In this document: in pieces, positions 16,671 to 25,503 of the stretch
Layout: the number at the start of each line of letters is the position of its first letter
Numbering within the stretch: the first letter of the stretch is position 1
Source: an uncultured Paracoccaceae bacterium
GTDB lineage: Bacteria; Pseudomonadota; Alphaproteobacteria; Rhodobacterales; Rhodobacteraceae
Assembly: GCA_951812305.1 (NCBI GenBank)
Contig: CATOSB010000011.1
Coordinates: 496,001 to 560,000, forward strand
Direction: 5' to 3'
Length of the DNA: 64,000 bases
Position numbers and translations under genes: made by a program
Notes under the pieces: generated by a model
The model's input: the letters and a program-made list of their open reading frames with translations, nothing else
What the model was told of the DNA's origin: nothing
The model's database searches: none

Positions 16671-18271
16671 GTAACTCCCAAGCACCCCCCACGTTTGAGT
16701 GTTATTGTCAGTTTTATGGTGAGTCGAATTTGCCATTTTGCGCGTGTTTTTTTTCTTTCTTGTCTGAATTCTGTGGCGCCGGGTTGATTTCTCTGAATCA
16801 GTGGTGGGATGGATCAGGTTGCCGCCCTTGAACAACTTCTCGCCACGGCTCTGCGTCGGATCGCTGAGCTTGAAGCTGCGTTGGCGAGCATGGCGGAAGA
16901 GATCACGGACCTGCGCCGACAGTTGGCCAAGAACAGCAGCAATAGCAGCAAGCCCCCTTCAAGTGATGGCCTGAAGAAGCCAGCCCCGCGCAGCCTGCGT
17001 GGCAAATCCGGAAAGAAAAGTGGCGGCCAAGTTGGCCACCGGGGCGACACCCTGCGCCAGACGTCAACACCCGACTTTGTCGAACGGCATGAGGCGACGC
17101 ATTGCAGCGCCTGTCAGAGCGCCCTGACGGCGGAGATGGTGAAAGGGATCGAGAAGCGTCAGGTGTTCGACTTGCCTGCGCCACGCCTGGAGGTCACCGA
17201 GCATCAGGCGGCGGTTTATTGTTGCGACCATTGTCGAGCCACGACGACGGCTGGCTTTCCCGATGGCGTGGCCGCGCATGTGCAATATGGCACGCGCATG
17301 CGGGCAGTGGCGGTCTATTGCAATGTTCAGCAGCTGATACCCGAGGATCGGGTCTGCCAGCTTATGCGCGACCTGTTTGGGGCCACCAGCTTGTGCGCGG
17401 CCAGCGTGACCAACTGGACGCGCGGCGCGGCAAATAAGATGGGTGTCGTGGTTGAACACATTCTCGCCCGGCTTGCCGAAGGCGGCGTTCGGCATCTGGA
17501 CGAAACCGGACTTCGTGTTGCCGGCAAGCTGCACTGGCTGCACACGATCTGCGATACCGCCTTCACCCATTACCGCATCAGCGCCAAACGCGGTGCTGTT
17601 CCAACCTTCCTGACCGGCGGGACGATCATTCATGATCACTGGAAACCCTACTACGCCCATATGAGCGGAGTGGACGCCCACGCCCTCTGCGGGGCGCATC
17701 ACTTGCGCGAACTCAAGGCCATCGAAGAGATCGAAAAAGAGCCTTGGGCGACGGAGATGAGCGCAGTGCTTCATAGCGCCAATCAGCTCAGATGCGCGGC
17801 TCAGGATCAAGGCGAGACCGAACTCCCGGAACTGGTTCGCCAGGGTATCGTCACCAGATACATGGCGATCCTCGCCAAGGGGCTCGCCTTCCACGAACGC
17901 CGGCCCCCGCTGGCCAAAAGCCCCGGCACCCGCGGCCGAAAAGCCAGGCGGCCAGGCCACAACCTGCTCCTCCGCCTGCGTGACTACCGCGATGACGTTT
18001 TGCGATTCATCGCCGACTTCGCGGTCCCATTCACAAACAATCAGGCCGAACAGGACCTGCGCATGATGAAGCTGCGCATGAAAATCTCGGGCACCTTCCG
18101 CACCCTCGAGGGCGCGCGGGTCTTCGCCGACATCAGGTCCGTCATCTCGACGGCCAGAAAACACCGGTTCAACATCCTGGAAATCCTGACCCTGTCACCA
18201 CCTCAGATCATCGCACGGCTCTGACGGAACAAAACCCCGCAACCCTATCGGACAGGGTGCTTGGGAGTTAC
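16671..18271 (+). mobile_element. IS66-family element, copy 2
   Basis: 1601 bp with both 17-bp ends, inserted in IS982 copy B. The left flank is GTTTCGAT and the right flank is the interior of another IS66 copy, so no target duplication is visible. It stands directly head-to-tail against copy 3. Confidence 0.95.
16809..18224 (+). CDS. IS66-family transposase
   Basis: 471 residues, same protein as in copy 1 except Arg instead of Gln at residue 365. That substitution is shared with copies 4 and 5 and marks a second sub-lineage of the element. Confidence 0.95.
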   Translation: MDQVAALEQLLATALRRIAELEAALASMAEEITDLRRQLAKNSSNSSKPPSSDGLKKPAPRSLRGKSGKKSGGQVGHRGDTLRQTSTPDFVERHEATHCSACQSALTAEMVKGIEKRQVFDLPAPRLEVTEHQAAVYCCDHCRATTTAGFPDGVAAHVQYGTRMRAVAVYCNVQQLIPEDRVCQLMRDLFGATSLCAASVTNWTRGAANKMGVVVEHILARLAEGGVRHLDETGLRVAGKLHWLHTICDTAFTHYRISAKRGAVPTFLTGGTIIHDHWKPYYAHMSGVDAHALCGAHHLRELKAIEEIEKEPWATEMSAVLHSANQLRCAAQDQGETELPELVRQGIVTRYMAILAKGLAFHERRPPLAKSPGTRGRKARRPGHNLLLRLRDYRDDVLRFIADFAVPFTNNQAEQDLRMMKLRMKISGTFRTLEGARVFADIRSVISTARKHRFNILEILTLSPPQIIARL

Positions 18272-18272
18272 A

Positions 18273-19788
18273 TTTCTTGTCTGAATTCTGTGGCGCCGGG
18301 TTGATTTCTCTGAATCAGTGGTGGGATGGATCAGGTTGCCGCCCTTGAACAACTTCTCGCCACGGCTCTGCGTCGGATCGCTGAGCTTGAAGCTGCGTTG
18401 GCGAGCATGGCGGAAGAGATCACGGACCTGCGCCGACAGTTGGCCAAGAACAGCAGCAATAGCAGCAAGCCCCCTTCAAGTGATGGCCTGAAGAAGCCAG
18501 CCCCGCGCAGCCTGCGTGGCAAATCCGGAAAGAAAAGTGGCGGCCAAGTTGGCCACCGGGGCGACACCCTGCGCCAGACGTCAACACCCGACTTTGTCGA
18601 ACGGCATGAGGCGACGCATTGCAGCGCCTGTCAGAGCGCCCTGACGGCGGAGATGGTGAAAGGGATCGAGAAGCGTCAGGTGTTCGACTTGCCTGCGCCA
18701 CGCCTGGAGGTCACCGAGCATCAGGCGGCGGTTTATTGTTGCGACCATTGTCGAGCCACGACGACGGCTGGCTTTCCCGATGGCGTGGCCGCGCATGTGC
18801 AATATGGCACGCGCATGCGGGCAGTGGCGGTCTATTGCAATGTTCAGCAGCTGATACCCGAGGATCGGGTCTGCCAGCTTATGCGCGACCTGTTTGGGGC
18901 CACCAGCTTGTGCGCGGCCAGCGTGACCAACTGGACGCGCGGCGCGGCAAATAAGATGGGTGTCGTGGTTGAACACATTCTCGCCCGGCTTGCCGAAGGC
19001 GGCGTTCGGCATCTGGACGAGACCGGACTTCGTGTTGCCGGCAAGCTGCACTGGCTGCACACGATCTGCGATACCGCCTTCACCCATTACCGCATCAGCG
19101 CCAAACGCGGTGCTGTTCCAACCTTCCTGACCGGCGGGACGATCATTCATGATCACTGGAAACCCTACTACGCCCATATGAGCGGAGTGGACGCCCACGC
19201 CCTCTGCGGGGCGCATCACTTGCGCGAACTCAAGGCCATCGAAGAGATCGAAAAAGAGCCTTGGGCGACGGAGATGAGCGCAGTGCTTCATAGCGCCAAT
19301 CAGCTCAGATGCGCGGCTCAGGATCAAGGCGAGACCGAACTCCCGGAACTGGTTCGCCAGGGTATAGTCACCAGATACATGGCGATCCTCGCCAAGGGGC
19401 TCGCCTTCCACGAACGCCAGCCCCCGCTGGCCAAAAGCCCCGGCACCCGCGGCCGAAAAGCCAGGCGGCCAGGCCACAACCTGCTCCTCCGCCTGCGTGA
19501 CTACCGCGATGACGTTTTGCGATTCATCGCCGACTTCGCGGTCCCATTCACAAACAATCAGGCCGAACAGGACCTGCGCATGATGAAGCTGCGCATGAAA
19601 ATCTCGGGCACCTTCCGCACCCTCGAGGGCGCGCGGGTCTTCGCCGACATCAGGTCCGTCATCTCGACGGCCAGAAAACACGGGTTCAACATCCTGGAAA
19701 TCCTGACCCTGTCACCACCTCAGATCATCGCACGGCTCTGACGGAACAAAACCCCGCAACCCTATCGGACAGGGTGCTTGGGAGTTAC
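18273..19788 (+). mobile_element. IS66-family element, copy 3, left end missing
   Basis: The first 90 or so bases of the left end, including the inverted repeat, are missing: the element resumes at TTTCTTGTCTG right after copy 2. The transposase gene and right end are complete. It probably cannot move by itself. The right flank is an IS5-like transposase fragment. Confidence 0.93.
18326..19741 (+). CDS. IS66-family transposase
   Basis: 471 residues with all motifs intact. It differs from the others by Gly in place of Arg at residue 453. Expression would have to come from outside or from the short remaining leader, because the left-end region has been lost. Confidence 0.93.
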   Translation: MDQVAALEQLLATALRRIAELEAALASMAEEITDLRRQLAKNSSNSSKPPSSDGLKKPAPRSLRGKSGKKSGGQVGHRGDTLRQTSTPDFVERHEATHCSACQSALTAEMVKGIEKRQVFDLPAPRLEVTEHQAAVYCCDHCRATTTAGFPDGVAAHVQYGTRMRAVAVYCNVQQLIPEDRVCQLMRDLFGATSLCAASVTNWTRGAANKMGVVVEHILARLAEGGVRHLDETGLRVAGKLHWLHTICDTAFTHYRISAKRGAVPTFLTGGTIIHDHWKPYYAHMSGVDAHALCGAHHLRELKAIEEIEKEPWATEMSAVLHSANQLRCAAQDQGETELPELVRQGIVTRYMAILAKGLAFHERQPPLAKSPGTRGRKARRPGHNLLLRLRDYRDDVLRFIADFAVPFTNNQAEQDLRMMKLRMKISGTFRTLEGARVFADIRSVISTARKHGFNILEILTLSPPQIIARL

Positions 19789-20047
19789 CTGCAAGGTTCT
19801 CACGCATGAACCGTTCCATCTCCCGATCGGAAATGTCCTCAAGGAATTGAAGCACCAGCATGCGAAACGCACGCCCGGCACCCAATTCAGGGCGCCCGCG
19901 ATCAGAATAAAGCGCTGCCAGAGGCTTTGCCAAAGCACACAGGTCAACAACCGCTTCAAACTTGCGGTACGGATGATCAGCCAACACAAGCCCATCCAAC
20001 GTTGCAAACATTTCAATCTGATCACGCTTCATAGCCAGCCACCCCAA
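19789..20047 (-). pseudogene. IS5/IS1182-like transposase, N-terminal fragment
   Basis: Start at 20047 gives about 86 residues (MKRDQIEMFATLDGLVLADHPYRKF...RMLVLQFLEDISDREMERFMREN) that match the N-terminal DUF772 region of IS5/IS1182-type transposases. The gene is cut by the right end of IS66 copy 3. The outer end of the parent element probably lies between 20048 and about 20090, next to the MFS fragment. Confidence 0.75.
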
Positions 20048-20090
20048 AAAATACTCACGCAGACTGAATCAATTCATCACAGTCCTGTCC

Positions 20091-21002
20091 AGAGACTTTT
20101 CCGACAGGGCCATGATCGCCGATGCTTGGCCCGAAGAGAAACGCGCAACCGCATTGGCGGCCTTTTCGGCAGCGACAAATGTGGGGTTGTTCCTGGCGTT
20201 TGTCCTCGGTGGCGTTGTTGCGGCAAAATTTGGTTGGCGGGTCGCGTTTTTGGTGGCCGGTCTGCCGGGTGTGGTTCTGGCGCTGGCAATGGCGGCTTGG
20301 ATGCGCGAACCGAACCCCGCAACCCCGCCACAGGATCAGGAACTCTTGCCAAGCTATCTGTCACTGTTCTGTCGATTGATTGCAGATCGCGGCACGCGAC
20401 ATGTCATGATCGGGGCTGGGTTGACCGCCACTGTCGGTTTGGGTGCGACCGCCTGGATTGCGACCTTTCTCATTCGTGCCCACGGCATGGAAATCGCGCA
20501 AGTTGGCATTTACTTGGCGTTCGCGATCGGAATTGGCGGTGCGCTTGGCACGGCCGTGGGAGGGCGTCTGGCGGATTGGTTCGGGCGCGACAATCCCGGC
20601 AGGCGGCTGATATTTGTCGCAGTCACAATTGCAATCGCCAAGCCCGTCGCCATCGCGTTTTATCTAAGTGACAACACGGGCGTGGCCTTGGTGTTGTTTC
20701 TGCTGCCAGCCGCGTTCGGCGCGATTTTCGCCGCCCCAAGCTTTGGTCACGTCTATTCCGTTGTCAGGCCCCGGGAACGCCCGATGACCACTGCGCTGAT
20801 GATGTTAATCCTCAATCTGGTCGGCCTCGGCTTGGGCCCCTTCATTGTCGGCTCAATCAGTACCGCATTGACGCCCGCGTACGAGGGCGATGGATTGCGC
20901 TACGCCCTGATCATTTTGCAACTCATCGGTCTTTGGGGTGCATTTCATTTTTGGCGTGCGGGGCGTTTCATTCAGCCTCAGCACCGGGAAACGCGTGGCT
21001 GA
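20091..21002 (+). pseudogene. MFS transporter, N-terminally truncated
   Basis: The frame open from before ATG 20112 reads ADAWPEEKRATALAAFSAATNVGLFLAFVLGG, then several further membrane helices and the loop GGRLADWFGRDNPGRR, typical of the major facilitator superfamily. About 300 residues remain of about 400-430. The first three helices and start have been replaced by the IS5-like fragment. The substrate is unknown. Its 3' end overlaps the convergent LysR gene by 35 bp. Confidence 0.85.
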
Positions 21003-21879
21003 CTGCGCCCCGCAACCAGCGAATGCCCATATCTTCGGCGTTGCGGCGGTGCCAGATCATGTGGACCGATTGCGCGCCAACGGGCGCAGGCGGGTCAATT
21101 ATTTGCACTCCATAATGTTTGGCAACTTCGGTGGCGTATAGCCGCGGGACAAACGCCAGCAGGTCAGTTTGCGCGACAAGCTGGGGAATTGCGCTGACCC
21201 TGGGCACAATAATGACATCGCGTTTCCTGAACCTGGTCTGGATGGTGACCTTCTCAGAGTTCTTCAGCTTTGCCGGAGACAGGTTCAGTGCAGCAAATCC
21301 GCCTCTGGCGACCAACTCCGGAAACGGGACATGGCCCGCGCGCGGGTGATCCTGTCGCGCGATCAGCACCACGTCCAGCGTGCCGAGCGGTTCGATCATC
21401 AACGACTTGCTTTGTTGCGTGGGCAGGAACACCGCGAGATCAATCGCGTCCTCGGTCAGCAGGTGTTCGACTTGTCCGGCTTGCGGCGGCACCAGTTCGA
21501 TTGTCACGCCACCGGTTTTTTCAATTTCGCGCAGCACCGGCGGCAGGAGAATGGGTTCCAGCGGATCGGCAATGAGCAAGCGGAACACGCGGGTCGACGC
21601 CTGAGGGTCGAACCCATCGCTCGGCGTCAGCGCGGATTTGAGGGCAGTGATCGTATCGCCAATCGGCCCTGCCAGTTCGTTGGCGCGTGGCGTGGGTTCC
21701 ACACCGTTGCCTTTGCGCACAAAAAGTGGGTCATCCAGTTGCTCGCGCAACCGTCGAAGCGCGTTTGACATGGCCGGTTGGCTCATATCCAGCTGCGCCG
21801 CCGCACGGGAAATATTTCCGGTTGAATAGACTGCGTCAAATATAACCAGAAGATTCAGGTCGATGTCACGCATATTCAT
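20968..21879 (-). CDS. LysR-family transcriptional regulator
   Basis: 303 residues. The N-terminal helix-turn-helix domain (residues 3-62, LNLLVIFDAVYSTGNISRAAAQLDMSQPAMSNALRRLREQLDDPLFVRKG) is followed by a substrate-binding domain (about 92-290). It resembles the NodD/SyrM-like branch that begins with LNLL. It may have controlled the adjacent convergent MFS gene, which is now truncated. The effector is unknown and the gene itself looks intact. Confidence 0.92.
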   Translation of the reverse strand: MNMRDIDLNLLVIFDAVYSTGNISRAAAQLDMSQPAMSNALRRLREQLDDPLFVRKGNGVEPTPRANELAGPIGDTITALKSALTPSDGFDPQASTRVFRLLIADPLEPILLPPVLREIEKTGGVTIELVPPQAGQVEHLLTEDAIDLAVFLPTQQSKSLMIEPLGTLDVVLIARQDHPRAGHVPFPELVARGGFAALNLSPAKLKNSEKVTIQTRFRKRDVIIVPRVSAIPQLVAQTDLLAFVPRLYATEVAKHYGVQIIDPPAPVGAQSVHMIWHRRNAEDMGIRWLRGAVSHAFPGAEAE

Positions 21880-22232
21880 GGTGTGAATATCTCTTATTCA
21901 TCCAGACTTCTAACCATGATGCCAATTTCCCGATAACTCAATGTCAAAGGCCATTGGGCGTTTGGTTGGGCAGTTAACAGACAATTGGGGGGCGCAATGC
22001 CGACGATAGCAACTTATTCTCACTACTACAGCTTGGGGACAGTCGATCCGTTCACACTGACGCAGTACCCATTCGTAGCGGCAAATGTGGTGAACACCAC
22101 ACTTACAGATGACCAAGACGGAACAGCAGACGGAAATGTCGCGCTTGGTGATTTCATGTCCTGGTCGGCATCAGGCGCGGTTGAACTGTTGGGCGTCACG
22201 GATGCAGGTTATCCCGTAATTGAAGATTCCGG

Positions 22233-23833
22233 GTAACTCCCAAGCACCCTGTCCGATAGGGTTGCGGGGTTTTGTTCCGTCAGAGCCGTGCGATGATCTG
22301 AGGTGGTGACAGGGTCAGGATTTCCAGGATGTTGAACCGGTGTTTTCTGGCCGTCGAGATGACGGACCTGATGTCGGCGAAGACCCGCGCGCCCTCGAGG
22401 GTGCGGAAGGTGCCCGAGATTTTCATGCGCAGCTTCATCATGCGCAGGTCCTGTTCGGCCTGATTGTTTGTGAATGGGACCGCGAAGTCGGCGATGAATC
22501 GCAAAACGTCATCGCGGTAGTCACGCAGGCGGAGGAGCAGGTTGTGGCCTGGCCGCCTGGCTTTTCGGCCGCGGGTGCCGGGGCTTTTGGCCAGCGGGGG
22601 CCGGCGTTCGTGGAAGGCGAGCCCCTTGGCGAGGATCGCCATGTATCTGGTGACTATACCCTGGCGAACCAGTTCCGGGAGTTCGGTCTCGCCTTGATCC
22701 TGAGCCGCGCATCTGAGCTGATTGGCGCTATGAAGCACTGCGCTCATCTCCGTCGCCCAAGGCTCTTTTTCGATCTCTTCGATGGCCTTGAGTTCGCGCA
22801 AGTGATGCGCCCCGCAGAGGGCGTGGGCGTCCACTCCGCTCATATGGGCGTAGTAGGGTTTCCAGTGATCATGAATGATCGTCCCGCCGGTCAGGAAGGT
22901 TGGAACAGCACCGCGTTTGGCGCTGATGCGGTAATGGGTGAAGGCGGTATCGCAGATCGTGTGCAGCCAGTGCAGCTTGCCGGCAACACGAAGTCCGGTC
23001 TCGTCCAGATGCCGAACGCCGCCTTCGGCAAGCCGGGCGAGAATGTGTTCAACCACGACACCCATCTTATTTGCCGCGCCGCGCGTCCAGTTGGTCACGC
23101 TGGCCGCGCACAAGCTGGTGGCCCCAAACAGGTCGCGCATAAGCTGGCAGACCCGATCCTCGGGTATCAGCTGCTGAACATTGCAATAGACCGCCACTGC
23201 CCGCATGCGCGTGCCATATTGCACATGCGCGGCCACGCCATCGGGAAAGCCAGCCGTCGTCGTGGCTCGACAATGGTCGCAACAATAAACCGCCGCCTGA
23301 TGCTCGGTGACCTCCAGGCGTGGCGCAGGCAAGTCGAACACCTGACGCTTCTCGATCCCTTTCACCATCTCCGCCGTCAGGGCGCTCTGACAGGCGCTGC
23401 AATGCGTCGCCTCATGCCGTTCGACAAAGTCGGGTGTTGACGTCTGGCGCAGGGTGTCGCCCCGGTGGCCAACTTGGCCGCCACTTTTCTTTCCGGATTT
23501 GCCACGCAGGCTGCGCGGGGCTGGCTTCTTCAGGCCATCACTTGAAGGGGGCTTGCTGCTATTGCTGCTGTTCTTGGCCAACTGTCGGCGCAGGTCCGTG
23601 ATCTCTTCCGCCATGCTCGCCAACGCAGCTTCAAGCTCAGCGATCCGACGCAGAGCCGTGGCGAGAAGTTGTTCAAGGGCGGCAACCTGATCCATCCCAC
23701 CACTGATTCAGAGAAATCAACCCGGCGCCACAGAATTCAGACAAGAAAGAAAAAAAACACGCGCAAAATGGCAAATTCGACTCACCATAAAACTGACAAT
23801 AACACTCAAACGTGGGGGGTGCTTGGGAGTTAC
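22233..23833 (-). mobile_element. IS66-family element, copy 4 (with 8-bp target duplication)
   Basis: Complete 1601-bp copy in the reverse orientation. Both sides carry the identical 8-bp duplication GATTCCGG (22225-22232 and 23834-23841), which establishes the element's true ends and its 8-bp duplication rule. Confidence 0.98.
22280..23695 (-). CDS. IS66-family transposase
   Basis: 471 residues, the Arg-365 variant also seen in copies 2 and 5. All zinc-finger and DDE residues are present. Confidence 0.96.
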   Translation of the reverse strand: MDQVAALEQLLATALRRIAELEAALASMAEEITDLRRQLAKNSSNSSKPPSSDGLKKPAPRSLRGKSGKKSGGQVGHRGDTLRQTSTPDFVERHEATHCSACQSALTAEMVKGIEKRQVFDLPAPRLEVTEHQAAVYCCDHCRATTTAGFPDGVAAHVQYGTRMRAVAVYCNVQQLIPEDRVCQLMRDLFGATSLCAASVTNWTRGAANKMGVVVEHILARLAEGGVRHLDETGLRVAGKLHWLHTICDTAFTHYRISAKRGAVPTFLTGGTIIHDHWKPYYAHMSGVDAHALCGAHHLRELKAIEEIEKEPWATEMSAVLHSANQLRCAAQDQGETELPELVRQGIVTRYMAILAKGLAFHERRPPLAKSPGTRGRKARRPGHNLLLRLRDYRDDVLRFIADFAVPFTNNQAEQDLRMMKLRMKISGTFRTLEGARVFADIRSVISTARKHRFNILEILTLSPPQIIARL

Positions 23834-24497
23834 GATTCCGGTTTTTTCTACATCGTCACCGACACCGGGAACCTTCACAACACTCCGCTGGTTATCAACA
23901 CAACCGGTTACGTAATGTGTTTCGCTGCCGGAACCCGGATTGCGACGCCGAAGGGTGAACGCAACGTCAAAGAGTTACAGATCGGCGACAGGGTTCAGAC
24001 CGCGGATGGCCGCTACGTTACTGCCAAATGGTTGGGTCGACAGACGCTCAACAAATTCCTGCACCGGGAAAAGGCAGGGCTGGTACGGATCACGGCGGGC
24101 GCTTTGGGCGATGGGCTGCCGCATCGCGACCTTGAGGTTACCGGCGACCACGGTTTGGTTCTTGGTGGTTTCATCATCAATGCAAGTGCGCTGGTAAACG
24201 GCAGCACAATTGACTGGGTGCCCACGAATTCGTTTCCGACGAGTTTCACTGTCTACCACGTCGAGACAGAGAGCCACGACATCATCCTTGCCAATGGCGC
24301 GCCGTCAGAGACATTTGTCGATGTTTCCACAAGACGCAGGTTCGACAACTACCAGGAATACGTCGACCTCTACGGGATCGAGCGGGTCATTCCGGAAAAC
24401 ACCTTTCCACGGATCTCATCCCGGCGGCTATTGCCATCCGCAAGATGACCTTTGGAAAGAACGAGATGTCGACCCTCGGGAATTCTGGTGTCGCCTG

Positions 24498-25091
24498 ATG
24501 GTTGGGCTTTTGTACAGAATTTCGATCATTGCTTTGACTATTTTTGCGGGTGCCGCTGCCCACGCCCAAAGCACGAATTCCGACGACGGTCTGGTTTGCC
24601 CGGACAATCTCTATGCACTTTGCACGTCGGCACCGTGCATCCCTGATCCGATTGCACCGAACGCTCGTGCGATTTGCAACTGTAACGTTCAAAAAGGCCC
24701 AAACTTTGGGATCAAAACGTCCTGTGATGAGCGCGAGCCGGTGAACGTCATGGGTACGACTAAGCTGATTTCGACCTATTCGTTTCAGGAAGCCGCGGTG
24801 CGCCAAGTCATTACTTGCGATGCGGCCGAGGCGGGTCCCTGGACGGATTGCCTTGACGCCAAGTGCATCGTCGATCCACGCAATCCCGGCAAAGCAATCT
24901 GCACCTGCCCATATGGAGAGGACCCCGAATTCGTCACCTATGGCGGTGGGTGCAACACTGATACTTGTGCAACCGGATACTGGTCAGCTGCCACGTTGGC
25001 CGCCTTCAACGCGGGAAGCGATGCGTTAATTGAGGCTCTGGGGCTTCCTGACAATGCGCAACCCTACAGTTTCTGCGCTGCGCAAGAGTAA
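24498..25091 (+). CDS. Secreted cysteine-rich hypothetical protein
   Basis: 197 residues. A signal peptide (LLYRISIIALTIFAGAAAHA) precedes a mature part with about 15 cysteines. It contains a module repeated twice: CTSAPCIPDP-x4-ARAICNC and CLDAKCIVDP-x4-GKAICTC, about 90 residues apart. This suggests a duplicated disulfide-linked domain in the periplasm or outside the cell. I recognise no family. The gene lies 49 bp after the Hint gene, the likely leader of the same transcription unit before IS66 inserted. The start was chosen for its signal peptide, and the frame is open further upstream. Confidence 0.7.
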   Translation: MVGLLYRISIIALTIFAGAAAHAQSTNSDDGLVCPDNLYALCTSAPCIPDPIAPNARAICNCNVQKGPNFGIKTSCDEREPVNVMGTTKLISTYSFQEAAVRQVITCDAAEAGPWTDCLDAKCIVDPRNPGKAICTCPYGEDPEFVTYGGGCNTDTCATGYWSAATLAAFNAGSDALIEALGLPDNAQPYSFCAAQE

Positions 25092-25503
25092 TCCGTAGAG
25101 TAGCTAAGAACCAGAAGATCGGCGCGCCGTCTATGCAATTCCTGAGAGCGATCATTTCGTCCGCCGCCCGGTTAATTGCATAACGTAGACTTGCGCCACC
25201 GGCGAATTGTTGATTTGGCGAATCTGCATTTCCGCGCCGGATGACAGAGCGTATGGCCGGTCTTGGGGCGTGAAGCGTCAAATTTATCTCGTGAGCAATG
25301 ATTTCTCGGCGTTATGGATGGAACAGTTATCGTGGTCATCAAACCAAAGGCTGGTTGCGCGTGAAATGAAAAATTGAGCCAAACAAAACGCGCTCCCTGA
25401 TTGGACAGGCCCGGTGCGGGCAATGTAGAGTTCGATAATTAGCAACTCGAATCGAGTTTTGTTTATAGCTGGTCCAAAAACGGGCCTTATCGGTGGGGTC
25501 GAT
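25092..25503. other. Intergenic region without a recognised gene
   Basis: No supported coding region. The one visible structure is a 9-bp inverted repeat, TATGCAATT (25132-25140) and AATTGCATA (25174-25182), separated by 33 bp. The promoter of the VWA gene must lie here. Confidence 0.6.

Larger units (their letters stand above)
21997..24448 (+). pseudogene. Hint (Hedgehog/Intein) domain protein, split by IS66 copy 4
   Basis: Start ATG 21997 (MPTIATYSHY) follows TTGGGGGGCGCA. The gene runs to 22232, is interrupted by IS66, and resumes at 23842 after the 8-bp duplication GATTCCGG. Removing the element and one duplication gives an uninterrupted 280-residue protein. Its Hint domain begins CFAAGTRIATPKGERNVKELQIGDRVQTADGR and ends with VYHVETESHDIILANGAPSETF. 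The N-terminal 110 residues (VALGDFMSWSASG, FYIVTDTG) resemble the exported-protein part of related Hint proteins. Role unknown. The perfect rebuild shows that the insertion is recent. Confidence 0.9.
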
